Of a stretch of DNA of 46,240 nucleotides, positions 38,775-46,240 are shown piece by piece. Numbering within the stretch: position 1 is the first letter of the stretch; each line of letters opens with the position of its first letter. The stretch is taken from positions 1 through 46,240 of the forward strand of contig SVDE01000006.1 of NCBI GenBank assembly GCA_015057955.1. The letters are read 5' to 3'. The stretch comes from Lachnospiraceae bacterium (GTDB lineage Bacteria > Bacillota > Clostridia > Lachnospirales > Lachnospiraceae). The notes under the pieces are model-generated. The model worked only from the letters and a program-made list of their open reading frames with translations. It was not told where the DNA came from and searched no databases. Position numbers and translations under genes: made by a program.

Positions 38775-39602
38775 ATGAAGATAGCAGTTACATATGACAA
38801 CGGAAACATTTTTCAGCACTTTGGAAAGACTGAGACATTCAAGATCTATACAGTCGAGGACGGCAAGGTGGTCAGCTCGGAAGTGATCGGCTCAAACGGA
38901 AGCGGACATGGCGCTCTGGCAGGCCTGCTTGATGACAAGGGAGTCGCGGTCGTGATCTGCGGAGGCATCGGAGGCGGCGCGCAGGCAGCGCTCGAGAAAA
39001 TGGGCATTGAGCTTTGCGCAGGAGCTTCGGGAGACGCAGACGCTGCAGTGGAGGCATATCTCAAGGGAGAGCTTGTAAATACAGGAGCCAACTGCGACCA
39101 TCATCACGACGAGGAGGAGGGATGCGCTCATGACTGCGGCAGCTGCGGAAGCGGATGCGGCGGACCGCAGATCACAGGAAAGAATGCAGGCAAAAAGGTG
39201 CGCGCACATTACCTCGGCAAGCTGAACGACGGAACCGTTTTCGATTCATCATATGAAAGAGAAGAGCCGTTGGAGTTCATCTGCGGCGCGGGCATGATGA
39301 TCAAGGGATTTGACGAGGCAGTGGCCAACATGGAAGTCGGACAGATTGTTGATATCCATCTCATGCCGGAAGATGCATACGGCCATCCGGACCCGGCTGC
39401 GATACTGACTGCCGAGATCAGCCAGGTTCCCGGATCGGAAAACCTCTCCGTCGGCGAGCATGTATATCTGCAGGATAACTACGGCAGGCCCATCCCTGCG
39501 GTTGTGGCTGCAAAGGATGAAAAGACCATCACATTTGACGCAAACCATGAGATGGCCGGCAAGGAACTGAACTTCCACATAGAGCTGGTGAGCGTAGAGT
39601 AA
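38775..39602 (+). CDS. NifX/NifB-type domain fused to SlyD-like FKBP prolyl isomerase
   Basis: This 275-residue protein has two recognisable domains. Residues 1-100 are a dinitrogenase cofactor (NifX/NifB-C) domain (VTYDNGNIFQHFGKTETFKI and VVICGGIGGGAQAAL), which binds iron or iron-molybdenum cofactors in nitrogenase systems. Residues about 138-275 are a SlyD-type FKBP isomerase (AHYLGKLNDGTVFDSSYERE, GMMIKGFDEAVANMEVGQ, and PEDAYGHPDP leading to the flap). The linker, about 108-135, is very rich in Cys, His and acidic residues (DHHHDEEEGCAHDCGSCGSG), a probable metal-binding tail-like sequence. AAAGGAGA precedes the ATG. A metal-handling chaperone is the simplest reading. Confidence 0.85.
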   Translation: MKIAVTYDNGNIFQHFGKTETFKIYTVEDGKVVSSEVIGSNGSGHGALAGLLDDKGVAVVICGGIGGGAQAALEKMGIELCAGASGDADAAVEAYLKGELVNTGANCDHHHDEEEGCAHDCGSCGSGCGGPQITGKNAGKKVRAHYLGKLNDGTVFDSSYEREEPLEFICGAGMMIKGFDEAVANMEVGQIVDIHLMPEDAYGHPDPAAILTAEISQVPGSENLSVGEHVYLQDNYGRPIPAVVAAKDEKTITFDANHEMAGKELNFHIELVSVE

Positions 39603-39605
39603 TTT

Positions 39606-40304
39606 ATGCAGTATATCGTCACATTTCTGGAAGGGATCATAACGTTCATATCGCCGTGCCTGCTGCCGCTGCTCCCGGTCTACATCACATTTTTCGCGGG
39701 TGACCCGGAGAAGGCGAAGGCGGAAGGCGGCTCAGCAAAAGGCGCTGCCGTTATCCGCGCACTCGGGTTCATCCTTGGATTTACGGTGATATTCATAGTC
39801 CTCGGCGCGGCGTTCGCGACAGTCGGCAAGTTCCTGAACAGGTGGAAGACCATCGTTAACATAGTCTCCGGCCTGATAGTCATCTTCTTCGCGCTGATGT
39901 ACATGGGCGTCATCAAGTGGAACCCCTTCCTGAAAGTGAAAGGCCCCTCAACCGAGAAACTGAAGGGCAGAAACCTGGGAAAATTCGTGGAAGCGTTCAT
40001 CTTCGGGCTGGTATTTTCCATCAGCTGGACACCGTGTGTCGGAACATTCCTCGGAAGCGCGCTGCTATTGGCATCGCAGTCTGGCAGCACATTTACAGGG
40101 ATACTGATGCTGCTCGCGTACTCGGCGGGGCTTGGCATCCCGTTCATGATCTGCGCGGTGCTGATCGACAGCATTTTCGGGGCGGTAAACTGGATAAAGA
40201 AACACTATAAAGTGATCAACATGATATGCGGGATCTTCCTGCTGGCAGTTGGCGTGCTGATGGCGACAGGTCTCCTGGGCAAATGGATCTCGCTGCTGAG
40301 TTAG
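39606..40304 (+). CDS. ccdA: CcdA-type thiol-electron transporter
   Basis: This 232-residue membrane protein has six helices. The CcdA cysteine pair sits in FISPCLLPLLPVY (about residues 14-26) and SWTPCVGTFLG (about residues 139-149). CcdA carries electrons from cytoplasmic thioredoxin to extracytoplasmic thioredoxin-like proteins. The next gene is exactly such a partner (TlpA family), 4 bp away. It starts 3 bp after the NifX-SlyD fusion, without a strong ribosome site. Confidence 0.9.
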   Translation: MQYIVTFLEGIITFISPCLLPLLPVYITFFAGDPEKAKAEGGSAKGAAVIRALGFILGFTVIFIVLGAAFATVGKFLNRWKTIVNIVSGLIVIFFALMYMGVIKWNPFLKVKGPSTEKLKGRNLGKFVEAFIFGLVFSISWTPCVGTFLGSALLLASQSGSTFTGILMLLAYSAGLGIPFMICAVLIDSIFGAVNWIKKHYKVINMICGIFLLAVGVLMATGLLGKWISLLS

Positions 40305-40308
40305 GAAA

Positions 40309-40914
40309 ATGAAGGCTAGAAACATTTTATTGATAATTGGCGGAGTCATTGTATTGGCAGGACTTCTTTTCGGAGCGTCAGTCCTGTATAAGAAGATGGC
40401 GGACAAAGTCGATACTGAAAATGTGGTCGAGTTCCAGACGAGCGCCGAGGCGCCTGCCGAGAGCGGCGCCGGGGAAGCTCCGGTGCAGGGAAATACTCCC
40501 GCCAAGAACTTCGCGATGACAGATGCAGACGGAAATGAGATGATGCTCTCCGATCTCTTCGACAAGCCGGTCGTCCTCAATTTCTGGGCGAGCTGGTGCC
40601 CTCCGTGCAGGGGGGAGATGCCTGACTTCGAGGAAATGTATAAGCAGCACGGAGACCGGATAAACTTCGTGTTCGTGAATCTCGTGGACGGCTCGAGGGA
40701 GACCGAAGAGACCGCTAAGGCATTCATCGAGGAGCAGGGCTTCACATTTCCCATTTACTTTGATATTTATGGTGAAGGCTCCGAGGATTATGAAATATAC
40801 TACATTCCGGATACATTCTTCATCGACCGCCACGGCGACGTGGTGAGCTACGCGGTCGGCGGCATAGATAAAGAACAGATGCAGGCAGGTATCGACAAAT
40901 TGCTGGAGGAGTGA
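40309..40914 (+). CDS. TlpA/ResA-family extracytoplasmic thiol-disulfide reductase
   Basis: This 201-residue protein has an N-terminal signal anchor (ILLIIGGVIVLAGLLFGASV) and a Glu/Ala-rich linker. The thioredoxin domain has the active site FWASWCPPCRGEMP (Cys near residues 97 and 100). The region after it, INFVFVNLVDGSRETEETAK, and the cis-Pro segment YIPDTFFID are standard. It probably receives electrons from CcdA and reduces disulfides of exported proteins such as apocytochromes or metalloproteins; no cytochrome genes are near. Confidence 0.88.
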   Translation: MKARNILLIIGGVIVLAGLLFGASVLYKKMADKVDTENVVEFQTSAEAPAESGAGEAPVQGNTPAKNFAMTDADGNEMMLSDLFDKPVVLNFWASWCPPCRGEMPDFEEMYKQHGDRINFVFVNLVDGSRETEETAKAFIEEQGFTFPIYFDIYGEGSEDYEIYYIPDTFFIDRHGDVVSYAVGGIDKEQMQAGIDKLLEE

Positions 40915-40933
40915 GCCTAAGGTATTGACACAG

Positions 40934-40996
40934 TGCCCCCATCCACGGGATTTTGCCATCATATCCGGCAGAAATCCTGTGGATGGGGGCTTTTTT
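40934..40996 (+). terminator. Strong terminator with the size of the 59 bp elements
   Basis: GCCCCCATCCAC (40935-40946) pairs with GTGGATGGGGGC (40979-40990), and inside GGATTT pairs with AAATCC and GCC with GGC, making a long hairpin followed by TTTTTT. The hairpin spans 56-58 bp, the same span as the palindromic repeats, and starts with TGCCCCC as they do. It ends the ccdA-tlpA unit. Confidence 0.85.
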
Positions 40997-41053
40997 CATT
41001 GATCGTAAGAAAAGGATGCCGTAAGGGGCAGGTTGATGTATTATTAGGACAGG

Positions 41054-43753
41054 ATGATCACCACTAAAGATGCAAAAAACTTAATAAAGCGATTCGACCG
41101 GCTCTCCGTCCGGAGGGATGGCGTGTTCAGGTACAGCGATGATATCAGGGCAAACATCAAAAAGCTCTTCGACAAGCTGCTCGGGACCTGGACATTTAAG
41201 CGCGCCATCACAAGTGACCTGGCAAACGGGATCGCAGCGCAGGGTGCAATGGATACGACATTTGCCCAGCTCATCCCCTATGTCTATAAATACAGGAAAA
41301 TGGAGCCGCTGACCGCGGACCTCGACGCGCTGAACGCAAAGTACAACGGTTATCTTCAAAAGAAACTAAAGGAGATATCCCCGGCAGCATCTTCGATCCG
41401 CTGGGTATTTACATCTTCCGCAAAGAAGGATGAGATCGCGCGCACTTACGAGGAAGCCAGAAGCATCATCGACGGCATTTATTCCATGGAGACGGAGCGC
41501 ATAGCCGCTGCAGCGGACGCCTTAAAACGCCCGGCCGAAAATGATATCTACGGGGACTTTGAGAGCAATAAGTTCGCTTACTTTAAAACGATCAGGAGCA
41601 TCATTCCGGACGCGGGTACCCGCGGCGGGGCCGTGCCTGAGTTTAAGGATCTCGAGGACAGGTTCGCCGGGGCAGTGCGGATCACTGACGAGGCGGAATT
41701 CGAATTTGAAAAGTCAAGGAGCGACGTGGCCGGGGCAGTGGACGCGCTGGTCGGCGCCAAGCTTGACGAGATCCTCAAAGGAATCCCTGTCGACGAGCTG
41801 AACCGGGACAAGGCCGGCATCAGGATCAACACTCTTAAGGAAGCCGGATATACAACGCTCTCTGACATCAATAAAGCGGGTGCGGACAGGCTGTCCTACA
41901 TCAACGGCATCGGCCGCGACACCGCAGAGCTGTGCAAGCGCCTGACCCGCGAATATGCAGCCCGCGCGAGGGAGACGATCAAGATAAGCTTAAGCGCGGA
42001 CGAGCGCACGCTTGAGGCGTCCAAGCTGATCACGGCCATTTACAAATATAAGGACAAAAAGAAAGCCCACGACCGTTTGGAGGAGCTCCGGGCAAATGAG
42101 CTGGAGCCCGTGTCAAAGGCGGTCGATACCTTAAGGAGTGCGGGCAACGGCTCGGGCTGGTTTTTCTACAGCGACGCGTCCAAACACATCATGGTCGACG
42201 CCTATGATTATGTCCGGGATTTCATTTCGGGCGATGTGAACCGGGAACTCCACCGGCTCGGGACCGCGATCAAAGAGGACGCGATAGCCACTGATCCGTG
42301 GGCGGATTTCAGCGCGGATGCGGTCGGATACATTGGAGCAATCGAGGACATTTGCCCGGGAGTGCTCGGAAATGATGACAACATCTACGGCCTGCCGGAG
42401 GACCTGGCGCTTGAGATAAGGGACGAAGGCATTTTCCCGAACGGGCTCAAGTGCACGCTGAGGCGTTACCAGGAGTGGGGCGTCAAATACATCCTCCATC
42501 AGGGCCGGGTCCTGCTCGGAGATGAGATGGGACTTGGAAAGACGATCCAGGCAATAGCCGCGATGGTGTCGCTTAAGAATACCGGGGCAGACCGTTTTCT
42601 GGTCGTATGCCCGGCGAGCGTGCTTGAAAACTGGTGCAGGGAGGTCGTGCAGCACAGCGCGCTTAAGCCCGTCAGGATACACGGCGCTGACAGGGCAGAT
42701 GCCCTGAAGGAATGGCTCCGCGGCGGCGGTGTCGGTATCACGACTTATGAGACCACCGGCTCTATCCTCACAGGTGACTGGAAATGTGACATGCTGGTCG
42801 TGGATGAGGCGCACTATGTGAAGAACCCGCAGGCCCGGCGGACAAAAAACGTTGCAGCACTCAGCGGGCGTGCAGGACGTGTCCTGTTCATGACGGGAAC
42901 TGCGCTTGAAAACAGGGTCGACGAGATGATCAACCTTGTGAACATGCTGAACCCGGACGTTGCGAAGCGGATAGAGAACATCGCGTTCCTGGCTTCGGCT
43001 CCGCAGTTTAGGGCAACGGTCGCACCTGTCTATTACAGGCGAAGGAGAGAGGACGTCCTTACTGAGCTCCCTGACCTCACCGAGACGCAGGAGTGGTGCG
43101 TGCTGGGCGAGCGCGAAGAGAGTTTCTATGAGTGGGCAGTGCTCCGCAGGAATTTCGCTGAGAGCCGCCGCGTCTCATGGAACGTGGATGACATAAAGCA
43201 TTCTGTCAAGGCTGCCAGGATGATGGAACTGATTGAGGAGGCCGCCGAGGCGGAGCGCAAGGTCATCGTGTTCTCGTTCTTCCTGGACACCATGAAGAAG
43301 GTCTGCGAGCTGCTGGGCGATAAATGTTACGGTCCGATCAACGGATCAGTCCCGCCCGCAAAGAGGCAGGAAATCATAGATGAATTTGACAAAGCGCCGG
43401 CAGGCTCAGTGCTCGCCGCGCAGATCGTGGCAGGCGGCACGGGAGTTAACATCCAGTCGGCGAGCGTCGTCATCATCTGCGAGCCGCAGCTTAAGCCGTC
43501 CACCGAGAACCAGGCGATCTCCCGCGCCTACCGCATGGGGCAGAGCAGGAATGTGCTTGTCTACCGGCTGCTGTGCAAAGACACGATCGATGAGAGGATA
43601 ACAGAGATACTTGAGGAGAAACAGCAGATATTTGACGCATTTGCCGATGAGAGCGCAGCGGCTGCTGTTGAAAATGTCGAACTCGATGAGAAGTCGCTCG
43701 GCGACATCATCCAGGAGGAGATCGACAGGATAAACGCGAAAAAAGCTAAATAG
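41054..43753 (+). CDS. SNF2-family DEAD/DEAH helicase with helix-hairpin-helix
   Basis: This 899-residue protein has an N-terminal region of about 440 residues without known enzymatic motifs except a helix-hairpin-helix-like segment (about residues 253-290, LKEAGYTTLSDINKAGADRL and YINGIGRDTAEL). The SNF2 motor follows: motif I GDEMGLGKTIQAIAAM near residue 488, motif II VVDEAHYVKNP near 580, motif III LFMTGTALENR, and motif VI NQAISRAYRMGQSRNV near 815. SNF2 motors translocate on double-stranded DNA. No HNH or methyltransferase domain is attached and no restriction gene lies nearby, so it is a stand-alone translocase. The Shine-Dalgarno is weak (AGGACAGG). Confidence 0.87.
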   Translation: MITTKDAKNLIKRFDRLSVRRDGVFRYSDDIRANIKKLFDKLLGTWTFKRAITSDLANGIAAQGAMDTTFAQLIPYVYKYRKMEPLTADLDALNAKYNGYLQKKLKEISPAASSIRWVFTSSAKKDEIARTYEEARSIIDGIYSMETERIAAAADALKRPAENDIYGDFESNKFAYFKTIRSIIPDAGTRGGAVPEFKDLEDRFAGAVRITDEAEFEFEKSRSDVAGAVDALVGAKLDEILKGIPVDELNRDKAGIRINTLKEAGYTTLSDINKAGADRLSYINGIGRDTAELCKRLTREYAARARETIKISLSADERTLEASKLITAIYKYKDKKKAHDRLEELRANELEPVSKAVDTLRSAGNGSGWFFYSDASKHIMVDAYDYVRDFISGDVNRELHRLGTAIKEDAIATDPWADFSADAVGYIGAIEDICPGVLGNDDNIYGLPEDLALEIRDEGIFPNGLKCTLRRYQEWGVKYILHQGRVLLGDEMGLGKTIQAIAAMVSLKNTGADRFLVVCPASVLENWCREVVQHSALKPVRIHGADRADALKEWLRGGGVGITTYETTGSILTGDWKCDMLVVDEAHYVKNPQARRTKNVAALSGRAGRVLFMTGTALENRVDEMINLVNMLNPDVAKRIENIAFLASAPQFRATVAPVYYRRRREDVLTELPDLTETQEWCVLGEREESFYEWAVLRRNFAESRRVSWNVDDIKHSVKAARMMELIEEAAEAERKVIVFSFFLDTMKKVCELLGDKCYGPINGSVPPAKRQEIIDEFDKAPAGSVLAAQIVAGGTGVNIQSASVVIICEPQLKPSTENQAISRAYRMGQSRNVLVYRLLCKDTIDERITEILEEKQQIFDAFADESAAAAVENVELDEKSLGDIIQEEIDRINAKKAK

Positions 43754-43771
43754 TTAAAGGAGGTATCAACT

Positions 43772-44311
43772 ATGGCAAACAAATACGAAGGAACCCAGAC
43801 AGAAAAGAACCTGATGGCCGCTTTCGCAGGCGAGTCAGAAGCACGCAACAAGTATACATATTTTGCCTCCAAGGCAAAGAAGGAAGGATTCGAGCAGATC
43901 TCTGCCCTCTTCACCAAGACGGCTGACAATGAAAAAGAACATGCCGAGCTCTGGTTCAAGGAGCTGAACGGCATCGGCAACACCGCCGAGAACCTGCTCG
44001 CTGCCGCTGAGGGCGAGAACTACGAGTGGACTGACATGTACGCAGGATTTGCCGAGACGGCAGATGCCGAGGGCTTCCATGAGCTGGCTGCTAAGTTCCG
44101 CATGGTAGCTGAGATCGAGAAGCATCACGAGGAGCGCTACCGTGCACTGCTCAAGAATGTGGAGACCCAGCAGGTATTTGAAAAGAGTGAAGTCAAGATC
44201 TGGGAGTGCCGCAACTGCGGACATATCATGGTCGGAACGAAAGCTCCGCAGGTATGCCCTGTCTGCGCACATCCGCAGAGCTACTTTGAGATCAACTCGA
44301 AGAACTATTGA
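43772..44311 (+). CDS. rbr: Rubrerythrin
   Basis: This 179-residue rubrerythrin has an N-terminal ferritin-like four-helix domain with the di-iron motifs [15 protein letters not shown] (about residues 15-29) and [15 protein letters not shown] near 51, plus [15 protein letters not shown] near 110. A C-terminal rubredoxin domain carries [10 protein letters not shown] and [10 protein letters not shown] (about residues 149-172). It reduces hydrogen peroxide with electrons from rubredoxin or NADH in anaerobes. A consensus AAAGGAGG precedes the ATG. A repeat array follows directly. Confidence 0.95.
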   Translation: MANKYEGTQTEKNLMAAFAGESEARNKYTYFASKAKKEGFEQISALFTKTADNEKEHAELWFKELNGIGNTAENLLAAAEGENYEWTDMYAGFAETADAEGFHELAAKFRMVAEIEKHHEERYRALLKNVETQQVFEKSEVKIWECRNCGHIMVGTKAPQVCPVCAHPQSYFEINSKNY

Positions 44312-44332
44312 TATGGCCTGATGGCCGAGAAG

Positions 44333-44519
44333 GCGTTAGGGGGCAGTTTGCCCCATAACGGCTGGTTTAGACATGAAAATAGGCCAAAACTGCAGCGTTA
44401 GGGGGCAGTTTTGACCAGATAATGTGCGTTAGGGGGCAAAAAGTGCCCCATAGCGCACCAGCTTACATAAAATATATTAAGAAAACCTAGCGTTAGGGGG
44501 CAAACCGCCCCCTAACGCC
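44333..44519. repeat. Array of 59 bp palindromic elements (TGCCCCATAACG arm type)
   Basis: Complete 59 bp units lie at 44349-44407 and 44444-44502, bounded by TGCCCCATA(A/G)CG and GCGTTAGGGGGCA. Lone right arms occur at 44333-44345 and 44426-44438, and a lone left arm CGCCCCCTAACGCC at about 44506-44519. Left arms have CCCCAT where the 20.8 kb array has CCCCCT, leaving mismatches with the right arm. The interiors of the two units differ. The array ends 8 bp before the next start codon. Confidence 0.85.
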
Positions 44520-44527
44520 AAGCAAAG

Positions 44528-45031
44528 ATGAGACTCTTTATCGCGATCAAACTTAATGAAGAGATCAAACAGGAGCTGATAGAGGCACAGAACCGGATGT
44601 ATGAGAGCGGAGTGAGCGGAAAGTTCTCTCCGGAGGAGAACCTGCATCTTACTCTGGCTTTTATCGGCGAGTATCCGGACCCGGAGGCGGTCATGGACGT
44701 CATCTCGACTGTGCCGTTCACACCATTTGACATCGCCTTAGACGGATTCGGAACATTTACCGACACCTGGTGGGCGGGAGTTAAGGAGAACCCCGCGCTG
44801 CAGGCGGTTGTGAGAAGGATAAGAAGAGCCCTCTCGGAAGCGGGGATCCCATTTGATAAAAAGCCGTTCAGGCCGCACATCACACTGGTGAGACGGGCGA
44901 AGGCGCAGCTTGGAGTACCGGAGATGGAAGCGCTCAGCGCCTGCATGAGGGTGATGTACATTTCCCTCATGCGCTCGGACCGCGGAAAGAACGGGATGAT
45001 ATATACAGAAGTCGGAAGGGTGGAGTCATGA
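44528..45031 (+). CDS. thpR: RNA 2',3'-cyclic phosphodiesterase (ThpR/LigT)
   Basis: This 167-residue 2H phosphoesterase has the two H-x-T-x motifs in NLHLTLAFIGEY (His about residue 39) and RPHITLVRRAK (His about residue 118). The start MRLFIAIKLNEEIKQEL is typical. The family opens 2',3'-cyclic phosphate ends of RNA and reverses 2'-5' ligation. The start has no clear ribosome site; the repeat array ends directly upstream. It overlaps the DUF5714 gene by 4 bp. Confidence 0.9.
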   Translation: MRLFIAIKLNEEIKQELIEAQNRMYESGVSGKFSPEENLHLTLAFIGEYPDPEAVMDVISTVPFTPFDIALDGFGTFTDTWWAGVKENPALQAVVRRIRRALSEAGIPFDKKPFRPHITLVRRAKAQLGVPEMEALSACMRVMYISLMRSDRGKNGMIYTEVGRVES

Positions 45032-45720
45032 AGGAAGAATGTCTGATCTGCAAGGCGCCGCTTGAGTATCTGGAGGCGGATGTCCTCATGGAATGCGAGC
45101 TTTGCCATAAAAAAGAAAACAGCAAGACCCGGTGCGTCAACGGCCACTATGTGTGTAACGAATGCCATACAAAGGGGCTGGATTCAATCATCGGCCTGTG
45201 CATGGCAGAGACTTCAAAAGATCCGGTCTTCATCATAGAGAAAATGATGAACATGCCGTTCTGCCACATGCACGGTCCCGAACATCATGTCATGGTCGGG
45301 GCAGCGCTGCTGACCGCGTATAAAAACGCGGGCGGAGACTTAGACCTTGGCAGCGCGCTGAAAGAGATGATAAACAGGGGAAAGAGCGTGCCCGGCGGCG
45401 CGTGCGGATTCTGGGGGGCCTGCGGCGCTGGCATCAGTTCGGGAATGTTCATCTCGATCATTTCGGGGTCGACGCCGCTTGCGGTAGAGCCATTCACCCT
45501 GTCGCACAAGATGACGGCAAGCTCGCTTGGCAGGATCGGCGAGATAGGCGGACCCAGATGCTGCAAGAGAGATTCGTTCCTCTCGATCCTTGCAGCCATT
45601 GACTTTGTTAAGGAGCACTTCGGGGTCCAAATGGAGACGCACGAAGTGATATGCGAATACTCACATCTGAACAACCAGTGCATCGGAAAGCGCTGCCCGT
45701 TCGCAAAGGTGAACCACTAG
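45028..45720 (+). CDS. DUF5714 protein with cysteine-rich N-terminus
   Basis: This 230-residue protein has an N-terminal double zinc-knuckle region with Cys at CLICKAPLEYL, CELCHKK and CNECHTKGL (residues about 5-47). A large domain follows with HMHGPEHHVMVGAALLTAYK, a Gly/Cys-rich CGFWGACGAGISSGMFISI (about residue 131), GGPRCCKRDS and a C-terminal CIGKRCPFAK. This fits DUF5714, found alone or fused to methyltransferases in anaerobes and probably binding a metal or cluster. The function is unknown. It is coupled to thpR by a 4 bp overlap. Confidence 0.75.
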   Translation: MKEECLICKAPLEYLEADVLMECELCHKKENSKTRCVNGHYVCNECHTKGLDSIIGLCMAETSKDPVFIIEKMMNMPFCHMHGPEHHVMVGAALLTAYKNAGGDLDLGSALKEMINRGKSVPGGACGFWGACGAGISSGMFISIISGSTPLAVEPFTLSHKMTASSLGRIGEIGGPRCCKRDSFLSILAAIDFVKEHFGVQMETHEVICEYSHLNNQCIGKRCPFAKVNH

Positions 45721-45723
45721 AAA

Positions 45724-46240
45724 ATGGAACGGCTGATATTCCACATCGATGTAAACAGCGCATTCCTCTCGTGGGAATCGGTGAAACGCCTCTCGGAAGG
45801 CGGCGATGACCTGCGCCTTATCCCGGCGATCGTGGGCGGAGACCCTCAGAAGAGAACGGGGATAGTGCTGGCCAAATCAATCCCTGCGAAGAAGTATGGC
45901 GTGATGACAGGTGAGCCGGTCTCAATGGCTCTGCGCAAATGCCCGGGACTGGTGATCGCAAAGCCTGACTTCAGGCTGTACGAGCGCTGTTCGAAGGCGT
46001 TCAAGGCCATTTGCCGGAAATACGCCCCTGCGATGGAGTCAGCTTCGATCGACGAGGTCTTCCTGGACATGACCGGGACAGGCCGGATCTACCCCGACCC
46101 GATCAAGACCGCGTACGAGATAAAGGACCGGATCCGCGATGAGCTCGGATTCACGGTAAATGTCGGCATCGGCCGCAGCAAGCTCTGCGCCAAGATGGCC
46201 AGCGACTTCGAAAAGCCGGACAAGGTTCACACGCTGTTCC
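45724..46240 (+). CDS. Y-family DNA polymerase (UmuC/DinB-type), 3' end beyond window
   Basis: The frame opens at ATG 45724 and runs off the window end (172 codons seen). HIDVNSAFLSWE (residues about 6-17) holds the first catalytic Asp, AKSIPAKKYGVMTGEPV follows, and SIDEVFLDMT (about 101-110) holds the second acidic pair; VNVGIGRSKLCAKMASD is the helix-hairpin entry. These are marks of translesion polymerases of the Pol IV/V type. Whether it is DinB or UmuC-like depends on the unseen C-terminal part. It lies 3 bp after the DUF5714 stop, so it is likely co-transcribed. Confidence 0.9.
   Translation, partial: MERLIFHIDVNSAFLSWESVKRLSEGGDDLRLIPAIVGGDPQKRTGIVLAKSIPAKKYGVMTGEPVSMALRKCPGLVIAKPDFRLYERCSKAFKAICRKYAPAMESASIDEVFLDMTGTGRIYPDPIKTAYEIKDRIRDELGFTVNVGIGRSKLCAKMASDFEKPDKVHTLF

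Noticed and set aside
41054-43753. Part of a restriction or phage-defence island (SNF2 helicase)
   Set aside because: No methyltransferase, nuclease or specificity gene adjoins it; neighbours are ccdA-tlpA and rubrerythrin.
44333-44519. Integron attC sites (59-base elements ending in GTTAGG-like cores)
   Set aside because: The length and the GCGTTAG end are suggestive, but the arms of other copies lack the GTTRRRY/RYYYAAC cores, interiors mostly lack the paired L boxes, there are no gene cassettes between units, and no integrase is seen.

Overview
The window looks like the chromosome of an anaerobic, gut-type Clostridia member (Bacillota), perhaps a Lachnospiraceae relative; no rRNA or other marker is present to fix the family. 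The basis is strong Shine-Dalgarno sites, many ATGA start/stop overlaps, lipoproteins with low-complexity Thr/Ala/Glu linkers, rubrerythrin, a tannase-like lipoprotein, a short clostridial-type peptide deformylase, and a DUF3990/HTH pair. All genes but two (a flavin reductase-like gene at 16.8-17.4 kb and a zinc-ribbon protein at 21.2-21.8 kb) lie on the + strand. I see no tRNA, rRNA, phage, insertion sequence or CRISPR locus.

Layout. 0-5.4 kb: a broken NUDIX gene, then small metabolic and repair genes (MazG-like, TfoX-like, GNAT, AlkZ/YcaQ-type glycosylase, methyltransferase, histidine phosphatase, membrane protein, PPC/DUF296 protein, flavodoxin). 5.4-8.7 kb: an AT-rich DUF4143 ATPase with its own promoter, an alpha/beta hydrolase, and a GNAT-MsrA fusion. 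8.8-14.4 kb: one tightly coupled operon (AlkZ-related protein, Nif11-like small protein, membrane protein, NADPH-FMN reductase, LacA-type acetyltransferase, AprA/FrdA-type flavoprotein plus ferredoxin, unknown protein, peptide deformylase). 14.4-22.9 kb: tannase-like lipoprotein, flavin reductase-like protein, membrane protein, Tex, two unknown proteins and a Crp/Fnr regulator.

23-35.1 kb is the most coherent block: an M24-fold hydrolase lacking the usual metal ligands, a D-2-hydroxyacid dehydrogenase, a complete peptide/nickel-type ABC importer, a diacetylphloroglucinol (PhlG) hydrolase-family protein, CitE-like and CitF-like proteins without CitD, and a class II aldolase/decarboxylase-like protein. 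It reads as an import-and-degrade operon for an unidentified small molecule, perhaps controlled by the Crp/Fnr protein just upstream. 35.5-37.2 kb: an EF-hand microprotein, an overlapping 40-residue ORF, and a DUF3990/XRE toxin-antitoxin-like pair whose palindromic operator lies inside a near-consensus promoter. 37.3-40.9 kb: GNAT, FMN flavoprotein, unknown protein, a NifX-SlyD fusion with a Cys/His linker, CcdA and TlpA, probably a thiol/metal module. 41-46.2 kb: SNF2 helicase, rubrerythrin, ThpR, DUF5714 protein and a Y-family polymerase cut by the window end.

The main non-coding signal is a dispersed family of 57-59 bp elements with 12-16 bp terminal inverted arms. About a dozen copies occur in seven or more intergenic gaps. 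The arm sequence differs between loci, yet the two arms of each copy stay complementary, and several copies sit in tandem arrays.
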